56,217 nucleotides of DNA from CAYUEN01 sp964443745 (GCA_964443745.1 CAYUEN010000009.1:1-56217); one strand, 5' to 3'; numbered from the stretch's first letter, positions 42,551 through 51,079 are shown. Made by a program: numbers and translations. Notes: generated from the sequence alone by a model not told the origin.

Positions 42551-43657
42551 TCACCTCACTTCCAGATACGCCTTCAATCCGATATCGGTCCAGGCACCGG
42601 TCTGTTTCAAAAAAGCCGAAGCGCTTTCCCAGACCCTTTTGAAATCCGCACTCTTGGCGCTTTTCTCCCGAGCCACCTCCTGCATCGCTTTTTTGGCCGC
42701 TTCCATCACCTCTTGGGGGAAAGAGGCGATCACGACGTCGCTCTTTTTGAGCTGTTGCAAAGATTTGGCGTTTTCATACTGAAATTCGCTGCACATCGTG
42801 GCGTTGAGTTCATTAGAAGCCATTTCGATCATCATCTGTTGCTCTTTGGCGAGCTTGTTGAAAGTGCGTTTGTTGAAGACGAGGCTGAGCAGACTGCCGG
42901 GTTCGTGCCATCCGGTATAGTAGTATTTGGCCACCTTTTGAAATCCCATCTTCATATCGAGCGAGGGGCCGAGCCATTCGGTCGCATCGAGCATGTTTCG
43001 CTCCAGTGCCACATAGATTTCGCCCGCGGGCAGAAGGGTCGGCTTGACGCCGAGTTTTGCGAAGACTTCTCCGCCGAGTCCCGGGATACGCATCTTCAGC
43101 CCTTTGAGGTCGGCGAGGGAGCGGATCTCTTTTTTGAACCATCCCCCCATCTGCACGCCGGTATTTCCGCCTTTGAAAGGAACGAGATTGTAAGCGTCGT
43201 AGAGTTCGCGCCACAGCTTCATTCCCTCTCCGTAATCCATCCAAGCATCCATTTCGGTGGCGGTCATCCCGAAAGGAAATCCGGTAAAGAGATTGAAGGC
43301 TTCGTTTTTCCCTTTGTAGTAGTAGGCGGCGGAGTGGTAGGCGTCGATCGCCCCTTGCGAACAGGCGTCGAAGACACCCAAAGCCGGAACGAGGACGTTT
43401 TTGGGATAGATCTTGATCTGGATTCCCCCTTCGCTGATTTCGTTGACCCGCTTGGCGAAGCGTTCGATACCCGTTCCCATGATCGGAAAATTGGCCGGCC
43501 AACTGGTGGCGAGTTTGATTTTGACCTTTTTGCGTCTGGCGATATGGACGCTTTTGCCTTTGGTATGTTCTTCTCTGCATCCCAAGAGGCTGCCCGCCGT
43601 CGCGGCGGCACCTCCTGCGATCAGAGTCTTTTTGATGAATGTCCGTCTTTTGAGCAT
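42551..43657 (-). CDS. TRAP transporter substrate-binding protein (DctP/TakP type), orphan
   Basis: A 368-aa extracytoplasmic binding protein. The signal carries a twin-arginine motif (RRTFIKK) and a lipobox-like LLGC at about residue 26, so it may be a Tat-exported lipoprotein. The mature part shows KLATSWPANFP, LKGLKMRIPGLGGEVFAKLG and ALERNMLDATEW, fitting TakP-like proteins that bind 2-oxo acids or other carboxylates. No DctQ/DctM membrane subunits are beside it: the neighbours are queC and a cation exchanger 10 bases upstream. Its partners must be elsewhere. Confidence 0.85.
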   Translation of the reverse strand: MLKRRTFIKKTLIAGGAAATAGSLLGCREEHTKGKSVHIARRKKVKIKLATSWPANFPIMGTGIERFAKRVNEISEGGIQIKIYPKNVLVPALGVFDACSQGAIDAYHSAAYYYKGKNEAFNLFTGFPFGMTATEMDAWMDYGEGMKLWRELYDAYNLVPFKGGNTGVQMGGWFKKEIRSLADLKGLKMRIPGLGGEVFAKLGVKPTLLPAGEIYVALERNMLDATEWLGPSLDMKMGFQKVAKYYYTGWHEPGSLLSLVFNKRTFNKLAKEQQMMIEMASNELNATMCSEFQYENAKSLQQLKKSDVVIASFPQEVMEAAKKAMQEVAREKSAKSADFKRVWESASAFLKQTGAWTDIGLKAYLEVR

Positions 43658-43667
43658 GGTTTCTCCT

Positions 43668-44828
43668 TTAATAAAGTCCGGCGATCACCGCATAACAGAG
43701 AAAGAGCATCAGATGCGAGATCCCTTCGAAATAGTTCGTTTCACCGTTGTCGGTCGTTTTCCAAGCCAGAATGATGGTGAAGATCAGCGCTCCGATCTCG
43801 AGCGGATTGAAGCTGAGGGTAAGCTGTACGTTCGCCACGGAGCCCAGAACAAGAAGCAGCGGAACCGTGAGCATGATCGAAACGGTCGAAGCGCCCATCG
43901 CGATGTTGACCACTCGTTGGATCTGGTCGTTTTTCGCCGCCTTGATGGCGGTGAAGATTTCCGGAGCGACGCTGATGATCGCGATCACCAGACCCGCCAG
44001 ACCCGTCGAGAAGCCCATCGACCGAAAGAGCGACATCCCCTCTTTGGCGAAGACTTCGGCCGTGACGCCGATGATGAAGATCAATCCAAAAAGCACGACG
44101 AAGTTCGCGTAGGTGGGCACATGATCGAAAATGTAGTCGCTCTCATGCTCCTCCTCCTCTTTGAGTTTCCGTTTGAAACGAAAAATTCTGCTTCTGGCGG
44201 TCGCTTTGAAAAAGTGGGTGTGGGTCTTGGTCTGGAAGATGAGAATGGTCAGATAAAAAAGAAACAGGATCGAGCCGATCATAGTGCTTGCCGTCTGCAT
44301 CGTCGCTTCGTCGTGACCGCTGTGTCCCAGAATGCTCGGTACCAACAGTCCGAGCGAAGCGACATAGAGAATGGTGGTGTAGGAGCTGGAGGTGTCTTCG
44401 TTGTGTTGTTGCTCCGTAAACGAAAGTCCTCCGATGAAGACGGCCAGCCCGAGCAGGACGTTCATATCGACGATGACGGCGGAGATGATACCTCCGCGCA
44501 CCGTCTCCATCGCTTCGGGCGCATGGGAGGATTGGAGCATGATGTTGAAAAGCAGCAGAATCTCCACCGCCACGGCGGTGAAGGTAAGGACGAAACTGCC
44601 GTAGGGTTCGTCGAGTCGTTCGGCCAGGATTTCCGCCACCTCCGAGACGGTGATGGAGAGAAAAATGATCGTGAGTGCGCCTACGAGTGCCGATGCGCTG
44701 CCGAAGCCCTGATGGTGCAGGTAGAGTGTGGAGAAGAAGAGAAGAATTCCGCCGGCGATATCCCAGTAGTTTTGCAAAAACCTTCCGCTCTCCCTCTCGC
44801 GGTGTTCGGAATGTGAATCGTTGTCCAT
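43668..44828 (-). CDS. chaA: Ca2+/H+ (cation/proton) exchanger, ChaA/CaCA family
   Basis: A 386-aa inner-membrane antiporter with about 11 helices. The two alpha repeats are visible: SEVAEILAERLDEPYGS near residue 62 and ISVAPEIFTAIKAAKN near residue 287, each with the acidic residue expected in the ion pathway. A charged cytoplasmic loop (KLKEEEEHESD) lies between the halves. It is likely to export Ca2+ or Na+ in exchange for protons. It lies one base after the Mur-N-like gene and is followed by the TRAP gene. Confidence 0.85.
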   Translation of the reverse strand: MDNDSHSEHRERESGRFLQNYWDIAGGILLFFSTLYLHHQGFGSASALVGALTIIFLSITVSEVAEILAERLDEPYGSFVLTFTAVAVEILLLFNIMLQSSHAPEAMETVRGGIISAVIVDMNVLLGLAVFIGGLSFTEQQHNEDTSSSYTTILYVASLGLLVPSILGHSGHDEATMQTASTMIGSILFLFYLTILIFQTKTHTHFFKATARSRIFRFKRKLKEEEEHESDYIFDHVPTYANFVVLFGLIFIIGVTAEVFAKEGMSLFRSMGFSTGLAGLVIAIISVAPEIFTAIKAAKNDQIQRVVNIAMGASTVSIMLTVPLLLVLGSVANVQLTLSFNPLEIGALIFTIILAWKTTDNGETNYFEGISHLMLFLCYAVIAGLY

Positions 44829-44829
44829 A

Positions 44830-45846
44830 CTAATCGTACGACTCCTTCAGTAGTGGTTTGATCTCTTTCGGATTTTGTCGTTCCAAAAACTCCCGTATTA
44901 TAGCACTTTTTTGGGCGACGATCGCGAAATGGAAATCGACCCCTTCCAGTTTTCGCAAATCGGCGACGGAATCGCAGACTATTTCCCGTGTGCGTTCGGA
45001 TAGAGACGGTATTTTCGCACCTTGGGGTAGCAGCAGCAGAATTTTCGCCCAACCCGCCTCTTTTTCCAGATACCGATACACCCTCTCGATCTGTGTCGTA
45101 TCCTCCTGTGCGATCAATACATGGTCGGTCGTACCGTATCTTTGGGGTTTGAGGTTTTTGTTGACGAAAAAGGGGTGAAAATGGGGGATAAAAGGGGTTT
45201 TGGCGATGTCGATTTCAATTTCCTCCCTGCGGCAAAATTCCAGAGCCGTTGCGTATTCGTCCAGAAAAAGGGGCGGAACCTTGATGCGGGGGTAGTATCG
45301 TCCCCGATAGAGAAAAGAGCTTTGGAAAAGGGTACGATGGGTGAGCGTGAGGGTGTGTTTCTTTTTTTGGACAGGGGTAAAATCGGGATAGATCGTCTCC
45401 AGCAGCGTTTTGTCGTCGGAGAATATCATCGTATCGGGGGAGGCGGCGAGAATACGTCGGTAGGAGCGCGCGATATCGCGATCTAGAAAAAGAGTCGTTT
45501 TATGCGGAAGCAGCGCTTCGAGATAGGCGAGCGTAACCGGATCGGAATGGAAAAAGCGTCTTTTTTTGTGCAGGAGCGAAAACCGCAGGAGTTTCAAAAG
45601 CGTCCGATCGAGCGAGTCGACACGAAACCAGGCGATTTCGGGATCGCTTATTTGCACATTCGATTCGCTGACGATGCCGTGTGCTCCCTTGGCGACGGCG
45701 ATTTCGATATCGGAAGGGAGGTTGGAGAGAAAGAGGTCCCCTCTTTCGAGGCGCTCGATCTGCGTGATCACCCTTTCGAAGGAGGCGACGGCGGGGGCGT
45801 TTCGCAGTGTGGCACCGCTGAGTTCGGTGAAATTTTCGAAGGTCAT
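44830..45846 (-). CDS. Mur-ligase-N-terminal-like protein lacking the ATP-binding domain
   Basis: A 338-aa soluble protein. The first ~90 residues resemble the UDP-binding N-terminal domain of MurE/MurF: LERGDLFLS, then DIEIAVAKGAHGIVSES and WFRVDSLDRTLLKLL. The GTNGKTT P-loop that should follow is absent; the rest has no recognised motif. It may be a Campylobacterota-specific protein derived from a Mur ligase; no function can be given. It overlaps metG by 4 bases and lies one base before the exchanger gene, so the three are likely co-transcribed. Confidence 0.65.
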   Translation of the reverse strand: MTFENFTELSGATLRNAPAVASFERVITQIERLERGDLFLSNLPSDIEIAVAKGAHGIVSESNVQISDPEIAWFRVDSLDRTLLKLLRFSLLHKKRRFFHSDPVTLAYLEALLPHKTTLFLDRDIARSYRRILAASPDTMIFSDDKTLLETIYPDFTPVQKKKHTLTLTHRTLFQSSFLYRGRYYPRIKVPPLFLDEYATALEFCRREEIEIDIAKTPFIPHFHPFFVNKNLKPQRYGTTDHVLIAQEDTTQIERVYRYLEKEAGWAKILLLLPQGAKIPSLSERTREIVCDSVADLRKLEGVDFHFAIVAQKSAIIREFLERQNPKEIKPLLKESYD

Positions 45847-47771
45847 CCGACCGGAGTGCCACTCTTTTTGGGAGATTCGGGACGGATCAGCGTGAGCCCC
45901 TCCTTGTCTTTGGCGGCCAGTATCATTCCTTCGCTAAGATGTCCCATGATTTTGGCGGGTTTGAGATTGGCGACGACACACACCTGTGTGCCCACCAGTG
46001 ATTCGGGCGTATAATACGCCTTGATACCGGCGATGATCTGGCGTGGTCTCTCTTCGCCGAGATCGACTTTCAGCTTCAGCAGACGGTCGCTCTTTTCCAC
46101 CTCCATGGCTTCGAGGATGGTGCCTATTTTGATCTTCGTCTGAAAAAATCGATCGATCGTGATCACTCCGTCCGTCTCTTTCTCTTTTCGGGCGTTTTTC
46201 GTTTCGGTTGTCGGCTCTGGTGCGTTCAGCAACTCTTTTTCGATTTTGGGAAAGAGCGGTGGGACCTTTTTGATCACAAAATCATCCAACAGGGATTTTT
46301 TCTCTATAAAACGGCGGTAATGCTCTTTGTCGATACTGATTCCAAGCGCATCGGCAATCGTTTCGCAGGTTTTGGGCATAACAGGACTGAGTAGTAGTGC
46401 GACACGTGCGAGAAGATTCGCGATCAACGCGATCAGGGACATCGCCTCTTTTTTCCTCCCTTGTTTCATCAAGACCCACGGTTCGTATTTTGTGATCGAT
46501 TGGTTTGCCAGCGTGAGAATTTTCCAGAGTTCTTCCAGATAGCGATGGATCTGCAGATCGTAGATATACTGGGGCAGTGTATCGAGGATATCCCATACCG
46601 CATGCGCCTCATCGCGGTGATATCGGCAGACATCGATGCTGCTGATTTTATAGTCGAAGTATTTGCCACTCATACCGATGATACGGTTGAGCAGGTTGCC
46701 CAGATCGTTGCCCAGGTCGCTGTTGATTCGGTCTATCAGCGCACGTTGTGAGAAGTCGCCATCTTGGCCGAACGGTACTTCACGCAACATGAAATAGCGA
46801 AAGTTCTCCATTCCGTAAGCGTCAGCGATCTCTTTGGGATCGACGACGTTGCCTTTGGATTTGCTCATCTTCTCACCGTTGCGCGTCCACCATCCATGCG
46901 CGCCGATATGTTTGGGAAGCGGCAACTCCAGGCTCATCAAAAAGGCAGGCCAGTAGATCGCGTGGAAACGAAGAATATCCTTGCCCACCAGATGAACCGT
47001 CGCGGGCCAGTAGCGCATATTCGCTTCGTCCGTGCCGTATCCCAATGCGGTGATGTAGTTCATCAGTGCATCCAGCCAGACATAGATGACATGTTTTGGA
47101 TCGTTCAGGCTTTTTGGAAGTTTGATTCCCCATTCGAAGCTCGTACGGGTGATCGAAAGATCCTGCAACCCCTGCTTGACGAAACTGACCACCTCGTTCT
47201 TTTTTCCTTTGGGAAGGACGCATTTTTCTTTCTCTTCGTACCACTCCAGCAGTCTCTTTTCGTATTTGGAGAGACGGAAAAAATAACTCTCCTCTTTGAG
47301 TAGTTGGGTGGGCTTGCCGCAGTCGGGGCAGCGGTTTTCGTCGATCAGTTGTGTCTGGGTGAAGAAGGTCTCGCAGCTGACGCAGTAAAACCCTTCGTAT
47401 TCGTCTTTGTAGATGTCTCCTTTTTCGTACATCGTCTCGAACGCCTTCTGTACGCCGATTTCGTGTTCCTTGTCGGTCGTCCGGATGAATTTGTCGTAGC
47501 TGATGTCGAATTCATCCCAGAGTTCTTTGAATTTGGCGCTGATTTCGTCCGCATACTCCTGTGCGCTTTTACCGCGTTTTTTTGCGGCCTCCTCGATTTT
47601 CTGGCCATGTTCGTCGGTACCGGTGAGAAAAAAGGTGTCCAGCCCGATTAGCCTGGAGTAGCGCGCGAGTGTATCGGCGATGATCGTAGTATAAGCATGT
47701 CCGATATGGGGTACGTCGTTCACATAATAGATGGGGGTCGTGATATAGGCGGTTTTACAGGTCTTAGACAT
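45843..47771 (-). CDS. metG: Methionyl-tRNA synthetase
   Basis: A 642-aa class I synthetase. HIGHAYTT near residue 22, KMSKSKGNVVDP near residue 300, and zinc-type Cys pairs CVSC and CPDC near 125-145 are present. A C-terminal Trbp111-like tRNA-binding domain follows (IKIGTILEAMEVEKSDRLL...). ATG 47771 (MSKTCKTAYITTP) is preferred, with GGAAG a few bases upstream; ATG 47783 is an alternative. It is the first gene of the minus-strand run to the TRAP gene. Confidence 0.96.
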   Translation of the reverse strand: MSKTCKTAYITTPIYYVNDVPHIGHAYTTIIADTLARYSRLIGLDTFFLTGTDEHGQKIEEAAKKRGKSAQEYADEISAKFKELWDEFDISYDKFIRTTDKEHEIGVQKAFETMYEKGDIYKDEYEGFYCVSCETFFTQTQLIDENRCPDCGKPTQLLKEESYFFRLSKYEKRLLEWYEEKEKCVLPKGKKNEVVSFVKQGLQDLSITRTSFEWGIKLPKSLNDPKHVIYVWLDALMNYITALGYGTDEANMRYWPATVHLVGKDILRFHAIYWPAFLMSLELPLPKHIGAHGWWTRNGEKMSKSKGNVVDPKEIADAYGMENFRYFMLREVPFGQDGDFSQRALIDRINSDLGNDLGNLLNRIIGMSGKYFDYKISSIDVCRYHRDEAHAVWDILDTLPQYIYDLQIHRYLEELWKILTLANQSITKYEPWVLMKQGRKKEAMSLIALIANLLARVALLLSPVMPKTCETIADALGISIDKEHYRRFIEKKSLLDDFVIKKVPPLFPKIEKELLNAPEPTTETKNARKEKETDGVITIDRFFQTKIKIGTILEAMEVEKSDRLLKLKVDLGEERPRQIIAGIKAYYTPESLVGTQVCVVANLKPAKIMGHLSEGMILAAKDKEGLTLIRPESPKKSGTPVG

Positions 47772-47796
47772 AACGGCTTCCATAAGATAAGTGAAA

Positions 47797-47824
47797 TTGA
47801 ATTTTTGGCTATTTATGGTACACT
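47797..47824 (+). promoter_or_regulatory. Possible plus-strand promoter antisense to a small membrane-protein gene
   Basis: TTGAAT (47797-47802) and TACACT (47819-47824) are separated by 16 bases. A transcript from here would run through the minus-strand gene 47856-48041 and start an ORF with its own SD at 47848. Confidence 0.4.
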
Positions 47825-47847
47825 AAAATCACTTAGGAGAATAATAA

Positions 47848-48012
47848 ATGGAGATTCAGAGTCTATGTGTGACACCCTCTTCTTCGGTGACGTGGTTTTT
47901 TTCTCTCTTTTTCGAAGTCGCTTTCTCCATCCAACTCGCGAAAAGTTCACCGATCGATCCAATCAGAAGCAAAAACGTGGTTACGATGAAAAGAAGGACG
48001 ATCATAAAATAG
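47848..48012 (+). CDS. Small ORF antisense to the small membrane-protein gene (doubtful)
   Basis: A 54-codon frame starting MEIQSLCVTPSSSVTW, with AGGAG 7-11 bases before the ATG and the promoter-like sequence at 47797-47824. It lies wholly opposite the 61-aa gene. Composition is rich in Ser, Phe and Ile, as expected for the antisense of a membrane segment, so it may be a shadow; only the promoter and SD argue for it. The RNA could matter as antisense RNA even if the peptide does not. Confidence 0.25.
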   Translation: MEIQSLCVTPSSSVTWFFSLFFEVAFSIQLAKSSPIDPIRSKNVVTMKRRTIIK

Positions 48013-48041
48013 TTCTGTTTTCGTTTCTTGTCCGTCATCAT
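47856..48041 (-). CDS. Small single-helix membrane protein, paralogue A
   Basis: A 61-aa protein: basic N-terminus (MMTDKKRKQNYF), one membrane helix (IVLLFIVTTFLLLIGSIGELF), and a charged C-terminal tail. AGGAG lies 9-13 bases upstream of the first ATG and a TATACT -10 is at 48101-48096. It resembles the next gene: IGSIGELFASW here and IGAIGETIAGF there follow the same helix. Function is unknown. Confidence 0.65.
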   Translation of the reverse strand: MMTDKKRKQNYFMIVLLFIVTTFLLLIGSIGELFASWMEKATSKKREKNHVTEEEGVTHRL

Positions 48042-48095
48042 GTCGCATCGCTCCTGAAAAATCGAAGTGCCCTTCCGACCGCGAAAGGTGTGGAA

Positions 48096-48101
48096 AGTAT
48101 A
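48096..48101 (-). promoter_or_regulatory. -10 box for small membrane protein A
   Basis: TATACT on the minus strand, about 55 bases before the start codon, giving a leader of roughly 48 bases. Confidence 0.4.
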
Positions 48102-48225
48102 GATTTATGAAGTATATTTAATTTTTCTTAATATCTGATAAATATATTTGATTAGGAATTTTTTATTATTTGATGAGAATTCTAAATAAACGAGCGGGAA
48201 TTCATTTAAGAATCCTCCGCTTCAT

Positions 48226-48423
48226 TCAAGACCGATGGAGATCTTCCGATTGGTATGCCGGCTCTTCGTACCGCCTTTTGGCTCCCTGTTTGGAGAAACG
48301 CTTCACTTTCGTAGCAAAACCTGCGATCGTCTCTCCGATCGCGCCTATCGAGAGTAGTGCGACCACAATGGCGAAGAGACCGACGAGAACAATGTTGCCG
48401 TGTTGGTCTGTTTTGGGTTGCAT
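48226..48423 (-). CDS. Small single-helix membrane protein, paralogue B
   Basis: A 65-aa protein: short polar N-terminus, one membrane helix (GNIVLVGLFAIVVALLSIGAIG), then a basic segment (KVKRFSKQGAKRR) and a polar end. The basic residues after the helix predict the C-terminus inside. AAAGGA lies 6-7 bases before the ATG. It shares the IGxIGE motif and layout with paralogue A, 184 bases downstream on the same strand. Function unknown; the gap between them is very A/T rich and contains an imperfect hairpin (ATTCTAAAT/ATTTAAGAAT). Confidence 0.65.
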   Translation of the reverse strand: MQPKTDQHGNIVLVGLFAIVVALLSIGAIGETIAGFATKVKRFSKQGAKRRYEEPAYQSEDLHRS

Positions 48424-48602
48424 CGTGATCCTTTCTTTGGCTTAATACTAGATCGTCTTCAGGGGCCGATGCTTTAATGAAAAATAGGAAAAAGAGAGGG
48501 TGGAAAAGGGGTGAAGATCGCTAAAAGAAAGATCTTTGATTTAATGATTTTATTTTCAAATTCTTTAAAGAAAAAAGGGGTGTTACCTTTCGCTACAGCT
48601 TT

Positions 48603-48980
48603 TTAATGAGCGAGGGGTCTTTGGGGAGGTTTGTCCGAGGCCAGGTATGCCACCGCGATGACAAACCCCCCGTCATGGCTTATCGAAAGAGCGGATTCGG
48701 AAATTTTGTAGGTTTCGACGATCTTTCCGGAGAGCGTGAACCATGGAGCACCGCTGGTCTCCTTGTGGAGTCTGATATCAAGAAAACCACACCGGTTGCC
48801 GATACCGGTACCGAGCGCTTTGGCGATCGCCTCTTTGGCCGCGAAAAAGCCTGCCGCCGTCTTGTCGGAAGTGACCAGGGCGATCTCCTCTTCGCACAGA
48901 TATCGTCGCAGCGCCCGCTCCCCGAACTTTCGAAGAAAGCGTTCGAAGCGGGTGAGTTCGACGATATCGATCCCTATCAT
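48603..48980 (-). CDS. acpS: Holo-[acyl-carrier-protein] synthase
   Basis: A 125-aa enzyme that loads 4'-phosphopantetheine from CoA onto ACP. The metal-binding Asp is in MIGIDIVELTRF and the second motif is GFFAAKEAIAKALGTG near residue 44. The C-terminal ~10 residues are a proline-rich extension. It overlaps fliL by 4 bases; fliL-acpS adjacency is also found in Helicobacter. Confidence 0.95.
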   Translation of the reverse strand: MIGIDIVELTRFERFLRKFGERALRRYLCEEEIALVTSDKTAAGFFAAKEAIAKALGTGIGNRCGFLDIRLHKETSGAPWFTLSGKIVETYKISESALSISHDGGFVIAVAYLASDKPPQRPLAH

Positions 48981-49534
48981 TGAATCACGAAATCCGTAAA
49001 GAAGATATTCTTGATCTGGCCGTCTGTCAATACCTGGTTGATTTTCGTCACGATCTCGTCTTTTAGCTGTTCTTTTCCTCTGATTGTACTGATCTCCTCA
49101 TAAGTCTTGGCTGAGAGTGTCTTGATCACGATATCCCGGATCAGAGGATTCTTTTTGTCCAGTTCCGCCCCCATCTCCTCTTTGTCCATCTCGAGATTGA
49201 TCGTCGCCTTGAGATAGCGGTCTCCCCCTTCGGCATAGAGATTGACGATGAATTGGTCGAGTGGATACATCGGTCCGATTTTGGTGTAGTCCGTTGCCCT
49301 TTGACTCTTTTTGTCCGCCGGAGTCTGTTTTGCCGTGGTAGCTGCCACCTCCGTCCGTGTCGCCTTGCTCGCATCGTCGAGGACTTCGTCGTCCGCACTC
49401 AGCAGAAAATAGCCGGCGACCCCTCCTCCGATCAGAAGTAGAAAGAGAAGGAGTGTCAGAATGATCAACAGGATATTGGATCCACCTTTTTTCGCGACTA
49501 CCTCTTCCGTCTGTTGTTGTGCTGCTTCAGCCAT
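48977..49534 (-). CDS. fliL: Flagellar basal body protein FliL
   Basis: A 185-aa protein with a short cytoplasmic N-terminus, one membrane helix (ILLIILTLLLFLLLIGGGVAGYF, about 21-43), a linker, and a periplasmic stomatin-like domain (GPMYPLDQFIVNLY...YLKATINLEM) ending in the typical NIFFTDFVIQ. It supports the stator and motor torque. It is transcribed divergently from mlaE with ~137 bases between. Confidence 0.93.
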   Translation of the reverse strand: MAEAAQQQTEEVVAKKGGSNILLIILTLLLFLLLIGGGVAGYFLLSADDEVLDDASKATRTEVAATTAKQTPADKKSQRATDYTKIGPMYPLDQFIVNLYAEGGDRYLKATINLEMDKEEMGAELDKKNPLIRDIVIKTLSAKTYEEISTIRGKEQLKDEIVTKINQVLTDGQIKNIFFTDFVIQ

Positions 49535-49671
49535 GCTTATCCTTTCATTCGCTATGATTTTCGTATCTGAAATGAATATCGTACACTTTTCGAAAAAGTT
49601 TAGTTTTTTTTTGAAAAGTTATATTTTTTTATTCATATATCCTGCTTAAAATCAAGGATCTGACATAAATT

Positions 49672-50472
49672 ATGGCTTATATTGAAGATTTTTTCGCTTT
49701 TTTTGGTAAAGCATTTTTTTACGCGGCGGACCTCTTCAAAGGGCTCGGCGCCTTCGTTCTTTTCAATATCCGGCTCGTGCCTCTTTTTTTCAAGCCTCCC
49801 TACCGTATCAGAGAGACGATGCAGCAGATCGTGATCGTGGGTGTCGGCTCGATCGGCGTGATCGCGTTGACGGGAACGTTTACGGGATTGGTGGAGGCGG
49901 TTCAGCTCTATCAGGGGTTTCACAAATTCGGTGCGGAAAATATGATGGGGTATACGATCTTCATCTCCATCACCAAAGAGCTGGGGCCGGTTTTCGCCGG
50001 ATTGATGCTCACCTCCCGTGCGATCAGCGCGATGGCCGCGGAGCTTGGAACGATGCGTGTGACCGAACAGATCGATGCGCTGGAGACGCTGGCGGTCGAC
50101 TCCAAAAACTATCTGATCATTCCCAGAATCGTCGCCACGACGATTTCGCTGCCGCTTTTGGTGGCTATTTTCGATTTCGCGGGAAATCTCAGCGCCTATC
50201 TGATTTCGACGAAGGCGCTGGGCGTCAACGAAACCGAATACGTCAATACGATCCATATGTATCTAAGCTACAGCGAAATCTACAGCGGCTTGCTAAAAGG
50301 GGCGGTTTTCGGATTTACGATCGGTTCGATCGGTACCTACATCGGCTACTTCACCCGCGGCGGCGCCAGAGGGGTGGGGGAGTCGACGACGATGGCGGTC
50401 GTCTATTCGGCTATGATGGTTTTCGTTCTGGACTATTTTCTCTCTTCGCTCTTTCTGGTGCTGGATTGGTAA
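49672..50472 (+). CDS. mlaE: MlaE-family ABC transporter permease
   Basis: A 266-aa inner-membrane protein with an N-terminal membrane-embedded helix and five further helices. The MlaE hallmarks are present: LTGTFTGLVEAVQ, ITKELGPVFAGLMLTSRAISAMAAELGTM region near residue 108, and EQIDALETLAVD. With MlaF (ATPase) and MlaD it moves phospholipids between the membranes. Here neither mlaF nor mlaD follows; the next gene is the convergent thiE, whose 3' end overlaps by 62 bases. Confidence 0.92.
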   Translation: MAYIEDFFAFFGKAFFYAADLFKGLGAFVLFNIRLVPLFFKPPYRIRETMQQIVIVGVGSIGVIALTGTFTGLVEAVQLYQGFHKFGAENMMGYTIFISITKELGPVFAGLMLTSRAISAMAAELGTMRVTEQIDALETLAVDSKNYLIIPRIVATTISLPLLVAIFDFAGNLSAYLISTKALGVNETEYVNTIHMYLSYSEIYSGLLKGAVFGFTIGSIGTYIGYFTRGGARGVGESTTMAVVYSAMMVFVLDYFLSSLFLVLDW

Positions 50473-51079
50473 AGAGGGCGCTGAAACGGCGTGCCTCCCT
50501 TTTCGGATCGGTCGCTCTCCAGAGCCCGCCCACCACACTGAGCATATCCGCACCGTTTCGTAACAGAATCGGCGCGTTTTCGACGGTGATACCGCCGATC
50601 GCGCACAGCGGCAGACGGATGCGCCTTTTCGCCTCTTTTAGAATATCGGCTTCTATCGGTACGGCGTCGGGTTTCGTTCGGGAGGGGAAAAAGGCGCCGA
50701 ACGCCACATAGTCGGCCCCGGCGTTTTGGGCTTCGATCGCCCGTCGTATCTCGCCGTAGCAGGAGACGCCGACGATTTTGCCGCGGAATGCCTCGCGAAG
50801 CGCTTTGAGATCCTTTGTGTCGTTTTTTCCCACATGAATGCCGTCCGCGTCGAGGGAGAGTGCAAGATCTGGATGGTCGTTGACGATGAAGAGCGCACGG
50901 TATGAATGGCATAGATCCCTTAGCGCCCGGGCGGTTTGGACGACTTCTTGAGTGATCTCGCTTTTGTAGCGAAACTGCAGAATTTTCGCACCCCCCTCCA
51001 AAACCGCTTCCACCTGCGCGAGGATCGAATACAGCGGTGTGAGCCGTTCGTCCGTGATCGCGTAGAGCCCTTTAAGCAT
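50411..51079 (-). CDS. thiE: Thiamine-phosphate synthase
   Basis: A 222-aa TIM-barrel enzyme joining the thiazole and pyrimidine halves of thiamine. LQFRYKS, FIVNDHPDLALSLDADGIHVG, GVSCYGE, and the phosphate loop AIGGITVENAP are conserved. The last ~20 residues (from about TNPAPERAK) are a low-complexity basic tail that lies within the 62-base overlap with mlaE on the other strand, and so is probably a late extension. It overlaps the RCK gene by 8 bases. Confidence 0.9.
   Translation of the reverse strand: MLKGLYAITDERLTPLYSILAQVEAVLEGGAKILQFRYKSEITQEVVQTARALRDLCHSYRALFIVNDHPDLALSLDADGIHVGKNDTKDLKALREAFRGKIVGVSCYGEIRRAIEAQNAGADYVAFGAFFPSRTKPDAVPIEADILKEAKRRIRLPLCAIGGITVENAPILLRNGADMLSVVGGLWRATDPKREARRFSALFTNPAPERAKRENSPERKPS

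Noticed and set aside
43413..44816. Open frame of 467 codons on the plus strand across the TRAP and exchanger genes
   Set aside because: Highly charged, repetitive shadow translation; both minus-strand genes are well supported.
48120..48225. A/T-rich DNA with repeated GAATTC as an attachment or origin-like site
   Set aside because: Only two or three short matches and one imperfect hairpin; no DnaA-box cluster, integrase or direct repeat of useful length.
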